Below, piece by piece: positions 14,901 through 20,359 of a DNA stretch of 20,359 bases (its first letter is position 1; each line of letters begins with the position of its first letter). Below the pieces are notes generated by a model. The model did not search any database and was not told the DNA's origin. It saw nothing but the letters and a program-made list of their open reading frames with translations. Both the position numbers and the translations under genes were made by a program. Origin of the DNA: a virus; the IMG/VR virus record IMGVR_UViG_3300032181_000581, positions 1 through 20,359 of that record, one strand, 5' to 3'.

Positions 14901-17364
14901 TAATACTGTTACTGCTGGCACCTTGACAGTTGATGGTGAAACTAATATCACCGATACTCTGAATGTTTCTGCAAACGGAGAATTCTTCAAAGTTAGAAAT
15001 GGTAATAATGCCAATAAGTTTACTGTTGATACTGACAACGGTAACACTGAAATTATGGGAACCTTGGAGGTTGATGGTAATACAACGATCAACGATTCTT
15101 TAATTATCCAAAGTAATAATGAAGTCTTCCACATCAACAATGGTTCTGCTGTAACTAAGTTCAGTGTTGATACTGACAATGGTAATACAAACATCATCGG
15201 CACACTGACAGTTGGTGATGCAACTCAGATTAACGATACTCTGGGTGCATCGGGTATTGTTACACTCACTAATAACACCGACCAGACTCTGACAGGTAAC
15301 TACGGTGCTGACGGCGCTCTGAGATTAACTGGTGGTGCTGCAGTCCAAAGAAACCTCGCTGTTGGCGGCAACATGCGTGTCTATGGTGACTTTGAGATTT
15401 CTGGTAGCACAACACAGTCTGGTAACACTGGATTTAGCGGTCGTGTTTCGATTACTAACACTTCTGACGCTACATCTTTCGGTGATAACTCTGTTGCTCT
15501 TATAACCGATGGTGGTTTAAGAGTAAGCAAGAATGCATGGGTTGGTGGTGACTTCTATGTTTGGGATGATGCAAACTCTAGAAATGCATTTTATGTAGAT
15601 ACAAGCACTGGTGATGCAACCCTACACAACACCCTTACTGTCGGCGGAAACCTTATTGTCAATGGCACAACCACTACTGTTAATTCTACGGTCACAACTC
15701 TCGATGACCCTATTATTACTCTGGGTGGTGACACAGCACCCGCGTCTAACGACGCTAAGGATCGTGGTGTTGAATTCCGTTATTACGACGGCACTGCGAA
15801 AATTGGTTTCTTCGGATATGACAGATCCGCCAACCAATTCGCATTCCTGACAAGTGCAACCAACAACTCTGAAGTTCTTACTGGTACAGATGCTGCTCTT
15901 CGTGCTGGTTCTCTTAATCTTACTGGGTCTGGCACATCTCTTGATGTTGATGCCAATGCCAATATTGACGGCACCCTGACTGTAGATGGGCAGATCATTT
16001 CTCAGGTTACTTCTGGTCCTGCTCTGGTCATTCCTACCACTAATAAGATTAACAATTTGAATGCTGACCTTCTGGACAGCATGACAACTGCAAGTGCAAA
16101 CACTGCATCTACAATTGTCAACCGTGATGCTTCTGGTAACTTCTCTGCTGGAACTATTACCGCTGACCTGACAGGTAATGCTGATACAGCAACTACTCTG
16201 GAGACTGCAAGAGATATCATTCTTGAGGGTGTTGTTACTGGCACAGTATCCTTCAATGGATCTGCCAACGTAAGTATTGCAACATCTTATAGTGATGCAG
16301 ACATCACTGCACTCGCTGCAATGGCAGGCACTGGTCTGGTAACAAGAACTGCTGCTAATACCTACGCACAACGCTCTGTAACCGCCACATCTTCCTCTGG
16401 TATCACTATTACTAACGGTGATGGTGTTTCGGGTAACATCACGATTAACGTCGCTTCTACAGCAAATAACTCAGCAAACAACCTTGTCCTTCGTGACGCT
16501 TCTGGTAACTTTGCTGCTGGCACAATTACTGCAGCATTGACAGGTAATGTCACTGGTAATGTTGCTGGTAACGTTACTGGTAATGTAACAGGCACAGTTT
16601 CTGATATTAGCAATCATGATACTGGTGATCTGGCAGAAGGTACTAATTTGTATTACACAGATGCTCGTGCTGATGCTCGCATTGCTGCAGCAACTACAAG
16701 TGACCTCACTGAGGGCACTAATCTTTATTATACTAATGCTCGTGCTGATGCTCGTGTTGCTGCTGCAACTGGTGCAAATCTTGATTTGTCTCAGAAGTCC
16801 ACTACAGACCTCTCTGAGGGCACTAACCTCTATTATACTGAGGCAAGAGTGCAGGATAAACTGGACAATGCTTTTGAGCAACTGACAGCAATGCTCAATA
16901 ACCTTGCAAACACTACTACTCTGGTTCTGAACTTGTCTGGCGATCCTACTCCTGGTGACGTGACTGCATTCAACAATGCTTCCTTGTCTGGTGGTACAGG
17001 TTATAACACTGCTACTGCTGTTGCTACTACATCTGATGGTAGTGGCACAGGTCTCACAGTTGATATCATTGCTTCTGGTGGTGTTATTACTGCCGTTGCA
17101 ATTAACGGTGATGGTTCTGGTTATGCAGTTGGTGAAACTATTACAATCACAGGTGGTGGCGGTAATGCTACTATCGATGTTTCTGCTGTTGTTGAAATGG
17201 CAATTGGAGATACCGTCACTGGCGGTACATCTGGCACCACGGGCATCATTACCGCTGTTGGTGCAACTTCAGTAACCGTCGATAATGTTGACGGATTCTT
17301 CAAGAAGACTGAAACAGTATCTGCTGGTGATGTCACTACCCTTACAATCAGTTCATTCGGTTGA
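11917..17364 (+). CDS. Long fibre-like adhesin with Mtd-type N-terminus (1815 aa)
   Basis: The N-terminus (RIQLRRGGAQEWQNANP, then LAQGELGIELDTGRIKIGDG) matches the Mtd-like N-terminal domain common in phage fibres. The rest is built from repeats: three GNFxAGTITA units (64-98, 1399-1435, 1522-1544), a possible carbohydrate-binding unit (294-346), a duplicated cassette with DDPIITLGGDT (549-653, 1239-1335), a shaft of KFxVD...GNTxxxGTLxV units (749-1108), three EGTNLYYT units (1571-1645), and a C-terminal module A plus B (1680-1815). It likely forms an extended trimeric fibre or whisker on the tail or neck. It lies just before gp13, where T4 has gene 12 and wac, but I see no direct similarity to them. 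No chaperone domain or tip protease is visible. It is first in its transcription unit, six bases ahead of gp13. Confidence 0.85.
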   Translation: MANRIQLRRGGAQEWQNANPILAQGELGIELDTGRIKIGDGVTAWNTLRYERPVESVSNTANTLVQRDADGNFQAGTITATVIGNASTATRLASSRQIQLLTDVQGSGIFDGSSNLNINAELQLVPTLPHYDGTSSPTGTYTKVTVDAKGRITNASNPTTLAEYGLNTGIEGTGAQPYDNDLNAISGLTTTGLISRTSTGNMSTRTITGTATRIAINDGGGINGNPTIDLITTAVTAGDYNTESLTSVSSAGSNSEPYGTETVNATKFTVDAYGRLTNAVNVPIATATEGSKYPNYDAGTAYSRYAIIQNASKVYQAIADISAGAGAPTHSSGDTGSWRYLAAEATEQKGLASFAQEDFDVDSNGHVTIAALGVDNTQLQNNRVSFADGNTKEDFELDQELTATTGYRGFNYLNYVKVNDTSGNLLFGANNTGDSGAGEIDVNVRSYFSDPDITLDGTVDQTLDKTGDGNLTFQLTQNDNNNRSINIFATNAGSGESRVTITAEDRVDIDTSDVNGKVHIETARFQGSFIGSSGSTINLDPGDDRAVTGTVRVWGDLQVDGVTTTVNSTTLQVDDPIITLGGDTTPTSDDNKDRGVEFSYYDTQARVGFYGWDTNYTDLGGHEGGYRFLHAATNTSEVFSGTDSGIIAGNLKLTTNTNSTSNTTGDLVVAGGVGIGDDVNIGGLLDVDGTFRANSTSRFDDNIVLQGASKTLQLNNGSGTTKIEFQSTTGNASIGGVTDITGNLNVNTNKFNVVAASGNTTIAGTLGVTGIATFSNNIDANGDVAISGNIHSESTNDITVAKDGTTGEWLIQSNDYGSLRVDGGAYVAGDALIDGTLHVNGAIEVKDSATEAESRLNWLRVRYRGRFGDSYQATPSYASHNTTTLRAHGGAGVEKTLHVGGTGSGEGLFVGKRNSGDSVKFSVLGASGNTDIQGTLDVNGATEITNTLDVSNAVTFDQTLTVAGNSEFNGTVDVDADFAVRNGTTDKFTVDNVTGNTVTAGTLTVDGETNITDTLNVSANGEFFKVRNGNNANKFTVDTDNGNTEIMGTLEVDGNTTINDSLIIQSNNEVFHINNGSAVTKFSVDTDNGNTNIIGTLTVGDATQINDTLGASGIVTLTNNTDQTLTGNYGADGALRLTGGAAVQRNLAVGGNMRVYGDFEISGSTTQSGNTGFSGRVSITNTSDATSFGDNSVALITDGGLRVSKNAWVGGDFYVWDDANSRNAFYVDTSTGDATLHNTLTVGGNLIVNGTTTTVNSTVTTLDDPIITLGGDTAPASNDAKDRGVEFRYYDGTAKIGFFGYDRSANQFAFLTSATNNSEVLTGTDAALRAGSLNLTGSGTSLDVDANANIDGTLTVDGQIISQVTSGPALVIPTTNKINNLNADLLDSMTTASANTASTIVNRDASGNFSAGTITADLTGNADTATTLETARDIILEGVVTGTVSFNGSANVSIATSYSDADITALAAMAGTGLVTRTAANTYAQRSVTATSSSGITITNGDGVSGNITINVASTANNSANNLVLRDASGNFAAGTITAALTGNVTGNVAGNVTGNVTGTVSDISNHDTGDLAEGTNLYYTDARADARIAAATTSDLTEGTNLYYTNARADARVAAATGANLDLSQKSTTDLSEGTNLYYTEARVQDKLDNAFEQLTAMLNNLANTTTLVLNLSGDPTPGDVTAFNNASLSGGTGYNTATAVATTSDGSGTGLTVDIIASGGVITAVAINGDGSGYAVGETITITGGGGNATIDVSAVVEMAIGDTVTGGTSGTTGIITAVGATSVTVDNVDGFFKKTETVSAGDVTTLTISSFG
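12106..12210 (+). repeat. GNFxAGTIT fibre repeat, copy 1
   Basis: Residues 64-98 carry RDADGNFQAGTITATVIGN, then ASTATRLASSRQI. Two further copies lie near the other end of the same protein. The motif is common in phage tail fibres. Confidence 0.8.
12796..12954 (+). repeat. Possible carbohydrate-binding module in the fibre
   Basis: Residues 294-346 read YDAGTAYSRYAIIQ, then KVYQAIADIS and a final SWRYL. The order 'Y-x-x-G-x-x-Y, V/I strand, KVYxA, P, W-x-x-L' resembles CBM5/12 or ChtBD3-type units found in phage adhesins. The first aromatic is Y instead of the usual W. This is a single domain, not a repeat array; the type is the nearest available label. Confidence 0.45.
13561..13875 (+). repeat. 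Duplicated fibre cassette, copy 1
   Basis: Residues 549-653: a GDLQVDG strand, TTTVNSTTLQ, DDPIITLGGDTTP, KDRGVEFSYYD, GFYGWD, TSEVFSGTD and AGNLKL. Every landmark recurs in the same order about 690 residues later. The DNA differs mostly at third codon positions. Confidence 0.9.
14161..15240 (+). repeat. Fibre shaft repeats (KFxVD...GNTxxxGTL)
   Basis: Five units begin at residues 749 (NKFNVV), 919 (VKFSVL), 986 (DKFTVD), 1033 (NKFTVD) and 1080 (TKFSVD). The last three are evenly spaced at 47 residues and carry GNT, GTLxV and I-x-(D/N)-(S/T)-L. This suggests a triple-stranded beta-helix shaft. Confidence 0.8.
15631..15921 (+). repeat. Duplicated fibre cassette, copy 2
   Basis: Residues 1239-1335: GNLIVNGTTTTVNST, DDPIITLGGDTAP, KDRGVEFRYYD, GFFGYD, NSEVLTGTD and AGSLNL. 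It lacks the short GGHEGG segment present between GFYGWD and the FLHAATN strand of copy 1. Confidence 0.9.
16111..16221 (+). repeat. GNFxAGTIT fibre repeat, copy 2
   Basis: Residues 1399-1435 carry RDASGNFSAGTITADLTGN, then ADTATTLETARDI. This is the closest match to copy 1. Confidence 0.8.
16480..16548 (+). repeat. GNFxAGTIT fibre repeat, copy 3 (short)
   Basis: RDASGNFAAGTITAALTGN lacks the TATxLxxxR tail of the other copies. It runs into short GN(V)xG units (NVTGNVAGNVTGNVTG) at 16549-16592. Confidence 0.75.
16627..16851 (+). repeat. Three EGTNLYYT-x-A-R-A units in the fibre
   Basis: DLAEGTNLYYTDARADAR, DLTEGTNLYYTNARADAR and DLSEGTNLYYTEARVQDK begin at 16627, 16702 and 16807. Unit spacing is 75 and then 105 bases, the second carrying a 10-residue insertion (GANLDLSQKS). 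This fibre repeat is common in phages. Confidence 0.9.
16954..17193 (+). repeat. Module A at the fibre C-terminus
   Basis: Residues 1680-1759 show ASLSGGTGYNTATAVATTS, then ITAVAINGDGSGYAVGETI and TITGGGGNATIDVSAVV. This is the glycine-rich module A seen in gp8, gp14 and the YHYH protein. Confidence 0.75.
17194..17361 (+). repeat. Module B ending the fibre
   Basis: Residues 1760-1815 read AIGDTVTGGTSGTTGIITAV, then SVTVDNVDGFFKKTETVS. It directly follows module A and forms the very C-terminus. Confidence 0.72.
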
Positions 17365-17370
17365 TAACTA

Positions 17371-18177
17371 ATGTCCGCTACTAGACCCGCTACTAAAACA
17401 GAACTAAGAGATTACGCTCTTCGCCGTTTGGGTTATCCCACAATCGATATCAACGTTGCTTCCGCTCAACTTGACGATTTGATTGAAGAGGCGATTGATT
17501 ACTATCAAGAGTATCACTATAATGGCAGTTATAAGTCATTTATTAAGATTGAAGTGACTGATGCTATTAAGACTGCTGCTAAGTCCTCTACACAGCAAGG
17601 TTCAACTAACTGGTATGAAAACAATAACTATGTTTCTCTGCCAGATGGTGTTCTGAGTGTCAATCATGTGTATAGTCAGATTGGTGCATCTAGCGTTGTT
17701 CCTGGTAATATTTTCAATATCAAATATCAAATCTTTTTGAATGATATCTATGCAATGACGCATGGACACATTCTTCATTATTTTATGACTTCTCAATATC
17801 TTGAAACTTTAGATTGGGTTACTAATAATAACAATAATCGTAGAGTTAGATTTAATGAACATCAAGGTAGATTATATCTCGACTTTGATTGGGATGAATT
17901 GCAAGCGGGTGATTTTATCTTAGTTGAAGTTATCATGCGTCAGGATCCTGAGACTTTTACTGACATGTATAATGACTCTTGGTTAAAAGACTATGTTGAA
18001 GCACTATTCCAGCAGCAATGGGGTCGTAACCTAAGTAAGTATGACGGTATTCAGATGTTGGGTGGTGTTACTCTCAACGGTCGTCAAATTCTTGAAGACG
18101 CAAGTCAATTTAAAAAAGATCTTGAAGATCAAGTTCGCTCAACATACGAAATTCCTCCCCTGGACCTTGTAGGCTGA
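17371..18177 (+). CDS. gp13: Neck protein gp13
   Basis: T4 gp13 homologue. With gp14 it forms the neck ring that closes the filled head and accepts the tail. Shared blocks with T4 gp13 are [13 protein letters not shown] near residues 11-23 (T4 ELKDVILRRLGAP), [14 protein letters not shown] near 39-52 (T4 ALELYGEYHFDG), [10 protein letters not shown] near 205 (T4 WVKDYATALA), [15 protein letters not shown] near 230 (T4 PGGVTIDGQRLIEEA) and the ending IPPLDLVG (T4 PPFGILVG). It has 268 residues against 309 in T4; the missing length is mostly in the glycine/methionine-rich middle. The ATG follows the fibre stop by six bases with no clear Shine-Dalgarno, and the stop is one base before the gp14 ATG. 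Confidence 0.95.
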   Translation: MSATRPATKTELRDYALRRLGYPTIDINVASAQLDDLIEEAIDYYQEYHYNGSYKSFIKIEVTDAIKTAAKSSTQQGSTNWYENNNYVSLPDGVLSVNHVYSQIGASSVVPGNIFNIKYQIFLNDIYAMTHGHILHYFMTSQYLETLDWVTNNNNNRRVRFNEHQGRLYLDFDWDELQAGDFILVEVIMRQDPETFTDMYNDSWLKDYVEALFQQQWGRNLSKYDGIQMLGGVTLNGRQILEDASQFKKDLEDQVRSTYEIPPLDLVG

Positions 18178-18178
18178 T

Positions 18179-19345
18179 ATGGCATTTTCTAACGACCCAC
18201 CAAACGATTATGTCTTTAGAGATCACACAAATCTTCTAAAGGCAAACGGTTCTGCTCAAGAACAAACGTTTATTGAAAATTTAATTGTAGAGAGTATTCA
18301 AATCTATGGTCAAGATATCTATTACTTACCTAGAACGTATGTTAATAGAGACACTATTCTAGGTGAAGTTGAGAACAGTAACTTTACGCAGGCACTTGCT
18401 GTTCGTGCGTATGTTAATAATGTAGAAGGGTGGGAAGGTCAAGGAGAACTGCTGAGTAAGTTTGGTGTACGTATTGAAGATAAAACAACGTTTGTTTTTT
18501 CTAGAGAAAAGTTTACTTCAGCAGTAGATGATAATGCTGTTCTGAATGTTGAGGGTCGTCCCAATGAGGGTGATCTGATTTGGTTTCCTGCTGCAAAGCA
18601 TTTGTTTGAGATTCAATTTGTAGAAGCAGAACGTCCGTTCTATCAATTAGGAAAGGGATATGTCTGGGAAGTCCAATGCGAACTCTTCCAATACAGCGAC
18701 GAAGACCTCGACACTGGTGTTGCAGAAATCGACGCTATCGAAACTGCCTTCGCCAATTCTATCAAGTTGGTTATGGATGCTGGCGGCTCTGGCGACTTTA
18801 CAGTCGGTGAGGAGATTGTTGGCGATCAATTTCGTGCGGCAGCAACTGCAACGATTGATTCGGGGGCAGTAACCGCAATCACAGTTACAGATGGTGGAGA
18901 GCACTATAAGTCTGCTTTGCCACCTACAGTTACTATTACAGGAGGAGGTGGAAGTGGTGCTACAGCGACTGCTACGGTATCTAGTGCTGGTATTGTCACT
19001 AGCATTTCTATCACTGCTGGGGGCACAGGTTATACTTCTGCACCTACTGTTACAATTGACTACTCACCCAAAGACTCAAGAGCAGAGGTCAAGTCCTGGA
19101 ACAGTTCTACAAGAGAACTCCAAGTCATCAACAGAACAGGAACCTTCAACACTGCTGAAACAGTGAAAGGTCTAACCTCTGGTGCTCTCTGGAGTCCTGA
19201 GTCTTACAACACACTAAATAACACTAATACCGCTGATAGTATTGATCAGAACTATAGTTTTGAGACTGCTGATGACGATATTATAGATTTCACAGAAGGT
19301 AATCCCTTCGGTTCCATTGGGTCCACTACTGACACTACAATCTGA
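18179..19345 (+). CDS. gp14: Neck protein gp14 with inserted repeat modules
   Basis: T4 gp14 homologue, partner of gp13 in the neck. Conserved blocks are [20 protein letters not shown] near 36-55 (T4 [20 protein letters not shown]), [11 protein letters not shown] near 80 (T4 YLNSFEGYSGQ), [20 protein letters not shown] near 128 (T4 PKEGDLIYFP), LFEIQFVE and [21 protein letters not shown]. The protein has 388 residues against 256 in T4. Most of the excess lies at residues 200-335, where a module B is split by a module A pair. The C-terminus ([14 protein letters not shown]) resembles the short T4 tail SFESSPFDNDF. The ATG follows the gp13 stop by one base, and the gp14 stop overlaps the gp15 ATG (TGATG). 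Confidence 0.93.
   Translation: MAFSNDPPNDYVFRDHTNLLKANGSAQEQTFIENLIVESIQIYGQDIYYLPRTYVNRDTILGEVENSNFTQALAVRAYVNNVEGWEGQGELLSKFGVRIEDKTTFVFSREKFTSAVDDNAVLNVEGRPNEGDLIWFPAAKHLFEIQFVEAERPFYQLGKGYVWEVQCELFQYSDEDLDTGVAEIDAIETAFANSIKLVMDAGGSGDFTVGEEIVGDQFRAAATATIDSGAVTAITVTDGGEHYKSALPPTVTITGGGGSGATATATVSSAGIVTSISITAGGTGYTSAPTVTIDYSPKDSRAEVKSWNSSTRELQVINRTGTFNTAETVKGLTSGALWSPESYNTLNNTNTADSIDQNYSFETADDDIIDFTEGNPFGSIGSTTDTTI
18833..19063 (+). repeat. Module A pair inside gp14
   Basis: Residues 219-295 contain [32 protein letters not shown], then [20 protein letters not shown]. This is the most canonical module A in the window. It is flanked by the left half (residues 205-218, [10 protein letters not shown]) and right half (296-331, [15 protein letters not shown] then [12 protein letters not shown]) of a module B. 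Confidence 0.85.
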
Positions 19346-20133
19346 TGTTAGGCACATATTCATATCACGAAATTTTTAGAAGAACTGTTGTTGCGTTTGG
19401 TACGCTATTCAACAACATCGAACTTCGTCGTTCAACTGAGGTGATGAAAGTGCCTTTGGCATATGGACCAAAGCAGAAATTCTTAGCACGTTTGGATCAA
19501 AATCCAGATCCAACAAATAAAAGAGTTCAAATTACTCTGCCTAGGATTTCATTTGAGATCAATGGTATTTCATACGATAGCACTAGAAAGGTATCACCAA
19601 CTCAAAAAATTAGAGTCCCAAAAGATGTGGACGAAAATAAGAACGCATTTATGCCCGTTCCTTATAACTTATCATTTGAGTTAGCAATCATTTCTAAGAA
19701 TCAGGAAGATGGTCTACAAATTCTTGAACAAATCCTTCCTTATTTTCAACCTCACTACAATCTTTCGGTAAAATTGATACCTGACCTGAATGAGACAAAA
19801 GATGTTCCTGTTGTTCTCAACAGTGTAGAATATGAAGATGACTACGAAAATAATTTTCAAACTCGTAGAGCAATCATTTACACTTTACAATTCACTGTAA
19901 AAACATATCTCTACGGTCCTGTCACCGATCAAAAGGTTATCAAGAAGGCAATTACGGATATCTATGGAGATGTAAATACCACATCTGCACCCAGAGAAGT
20001 CCGTTACACTATTCAACCAGATCCCATCACAGCAGATGCTGATGACGATTTCGGATTTGGTATTGTTGATGAGGACTTTACTGATAATAAGAAGCGTAAT
20101 CCTGTAAGCGGTAATGATGAGGCAATAACCTAA
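19345..20133 (+). CDS. gp15: Tail sheath stabilizer and completion protein gp15
   Basis: T4 gp15 homologue. It forms the ring that caps the finished tail and sheath and docks to the neck. Shared motifs are the N-terminal YSYHEIFRRTVVAFGTLFNN (T4 YFYNSSFRRYATLMGDLFSN), KVPLAYGPKQKFLARL near 35-50 (T4 RVPITYASKEHFMMKL), LPRISFEI near 65 (T4 LPRINLHL), YNLSFELAI near 108, LEQILPYFQPHYN at 127-139 (T4 VEQILPYFQPHFN), and RRAIIYTLQFTV near 174 (T4 RRIEWSLTFEV). The length of 262 residues is close to the 272 of T4, and unlike gp8 and gp14 it carries no module A, B or C. The ATG overlaps the gp14 stop, and the gene's TAA overlaps the next ATG (TAATG). Confidence 0.95.
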   Translation: MLGTYSYHEIFRRTVVAFGTLFNNIELRRSTEVMKVPLAYGPKQKFLARLDQNPDPTNKRVQITLPRISFEINGISYDSTRKVSPTQKIRVPKDVDENKNAFMPVPYNLSFELAIISKNQEDGLQILEQILPYFQPHYNLSVKLIPDLNETKDVPVVLNSVEYEDDYENNFQTRRAIIYTLQFTVKTYLYGPVTDQKVIKKAITDIYGDVNTTSAPREVRYTIQPDPITADADDDFGFGIVDEDFTDNKKRNPVSGNDEAIT

Positions 20134-20359
20134 TGGCAAATCCCTTTGATGGTCTCAACGATGCTTTTGGTACAGAACCAACTGAATTACAAAAGCATGT
20201 TGAGAAAGTGAAACCCACTCTTAAAAAATCTGATACTGAGGATGTCAAACAAGACTACGAGACCACTCGTGCTCAGTTACATAATCTAGTGATGAAAGGA
20301 CAGGAGGCAGTAGATGGCATACTTGATGTGGCACGAGCGTCAGATCATCCTCGTGCTTA
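20133..20359 (+). CDS. gp16: Terminase small subunit gp16 (3' end missing)
   Basis: The first 75 codons are present and the frame runs off the window. The ATG overlaps the gp15 stop (TAATG). GAGG sits about ten bases upstream, one of the few plausible Shine-Dalgarno sites in this cluster. Residues 38-75 (VKQDYETTRAQLHNLVM, then GILDVARASDHPRA) match the T4 gp16 region LEDDYGVVRRNMH followed by AKNADSPR, so the call rests on similarity as well as position after gp15. gp16 recognises concatemeric DNA and regulates the large terminase gp17, expected just downstream. The first 35 residues are polar and variable, as in the family. Confidence 0.88.
   Translation, partial: MANPFDGLNDAFGTEPTELQKHVEKVKPTLKKSDTEDVKQDYETTRAQLHNLVMKGQEAVDGILDVARASDHPRA

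Noticed and set aside
15622-16371. 249-codon antisense open frame opposite the fibre gene
   Set aside because: It is cysteine- and serine-rich and reads as the shadow of repetitive Thr/Gly/Asn codons on the + strand. No start signal or known motif was seen.
16549-16592. Short GGTAAyGT repeats as a CRISPR-like or origin-type array
   Set aside because: The unit is in frame and encodes Gly-Asn-Val/Thr repeats of the fibre. There are no spacers of constant length and no neighbouring cas or replication genes.
11917-17364. Target of a diversity-generating retroelement, suggested by the Mtd-type N-terminus
   Set aside because: No C-type lectin domain at the C-terminus, no reverse transcriptase and no template repeat were seen in the window.
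1-20359. tRNA genes, integrase, insertion sequences, attachment sites
   Set aside because: The window is almost entirely coding, the gaps are at most 79 bases, and none contains a cloverleaf, terminal inverted repeats or recombinase motifs.

Overview
The window reads as part of the late virion-structure cluster of a T4-like myovirus, most likely a marine cyanophage or a close marine relative. All genes lie on the + strand. The gene order matches T4: a gene-7-position protein, gp8, a block where T4 has 9-10-11-12-wac, then gp13, gp14, gp15 and gp16. gp8, gp13, gp14, gp15 and gp16 were recognised from sequence motifs shared with their T4 counterparts. The block between gp8 and gp13 is not T4-like in sequence and has the giant structural proteins typical of marine T4-like phages. 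The host cannot be read from the window. Synechococcus or Prochlorococcus is an inference from protein type, low GC and CATAAATA late promoters.

Layout: 1-2421 is the 3' part of a large structural protein with a YHYH-type domain in the gene 7 position. A late promoter (2426-2433) precedes gp8 (2461-3993). A 2451-residue protein with a DUF4815-like start follows (3993-11348), then two small coiled-coil proteins (11348-11608, 11598-11837). A Rho-independent terminator (11841-11867) ends this unit. A second late promoter six bases later (11873-11880) opens the next unit: an 1815-residue fibre (11917-17364), gp13 (17371-18177), gp14 (18179-19345), gp15 (19345-20133) and the start of the small terminase gp16 (20133 to the window end). 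Genes are packed with overlaps or gaps of a few bases, and several junctions are TAATG or TGATG. No stretch over 300 bases lacks a gene.

The products should assemble together: gene-7-position protein and gp8 in the baseplate wedge, the 2451-residue protein at the baseplate periphery or as a fibre attachment, the 1815-residue protein as an adhesin-like fibre, gp13/gp14 at the neck, gp15 capping the tail sheath, and gp16 starting DNA packaging.

The most striking signal is a small set of shared protein modules. One is a glycine-rich 'GxGYxSAPxVxITGGGGxGA' unit (module A). One is a 'vGexvtGxtSGaxgxVxxWd...L.v....GxF' unit (module B). One is an 'IxVdxxxxFpxxGxixIddEiIxYt...tGRG' unit (module C). 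They recur in five otherwise unrelated structural proteins and appear inserted into gp8 and gp14 relative to T4. In gp14, module A sits inside module B. This looks like modular decoration of conserved tail parts. No separate defence, CRISPR, tRNA, integrase or transposase gene was seen.
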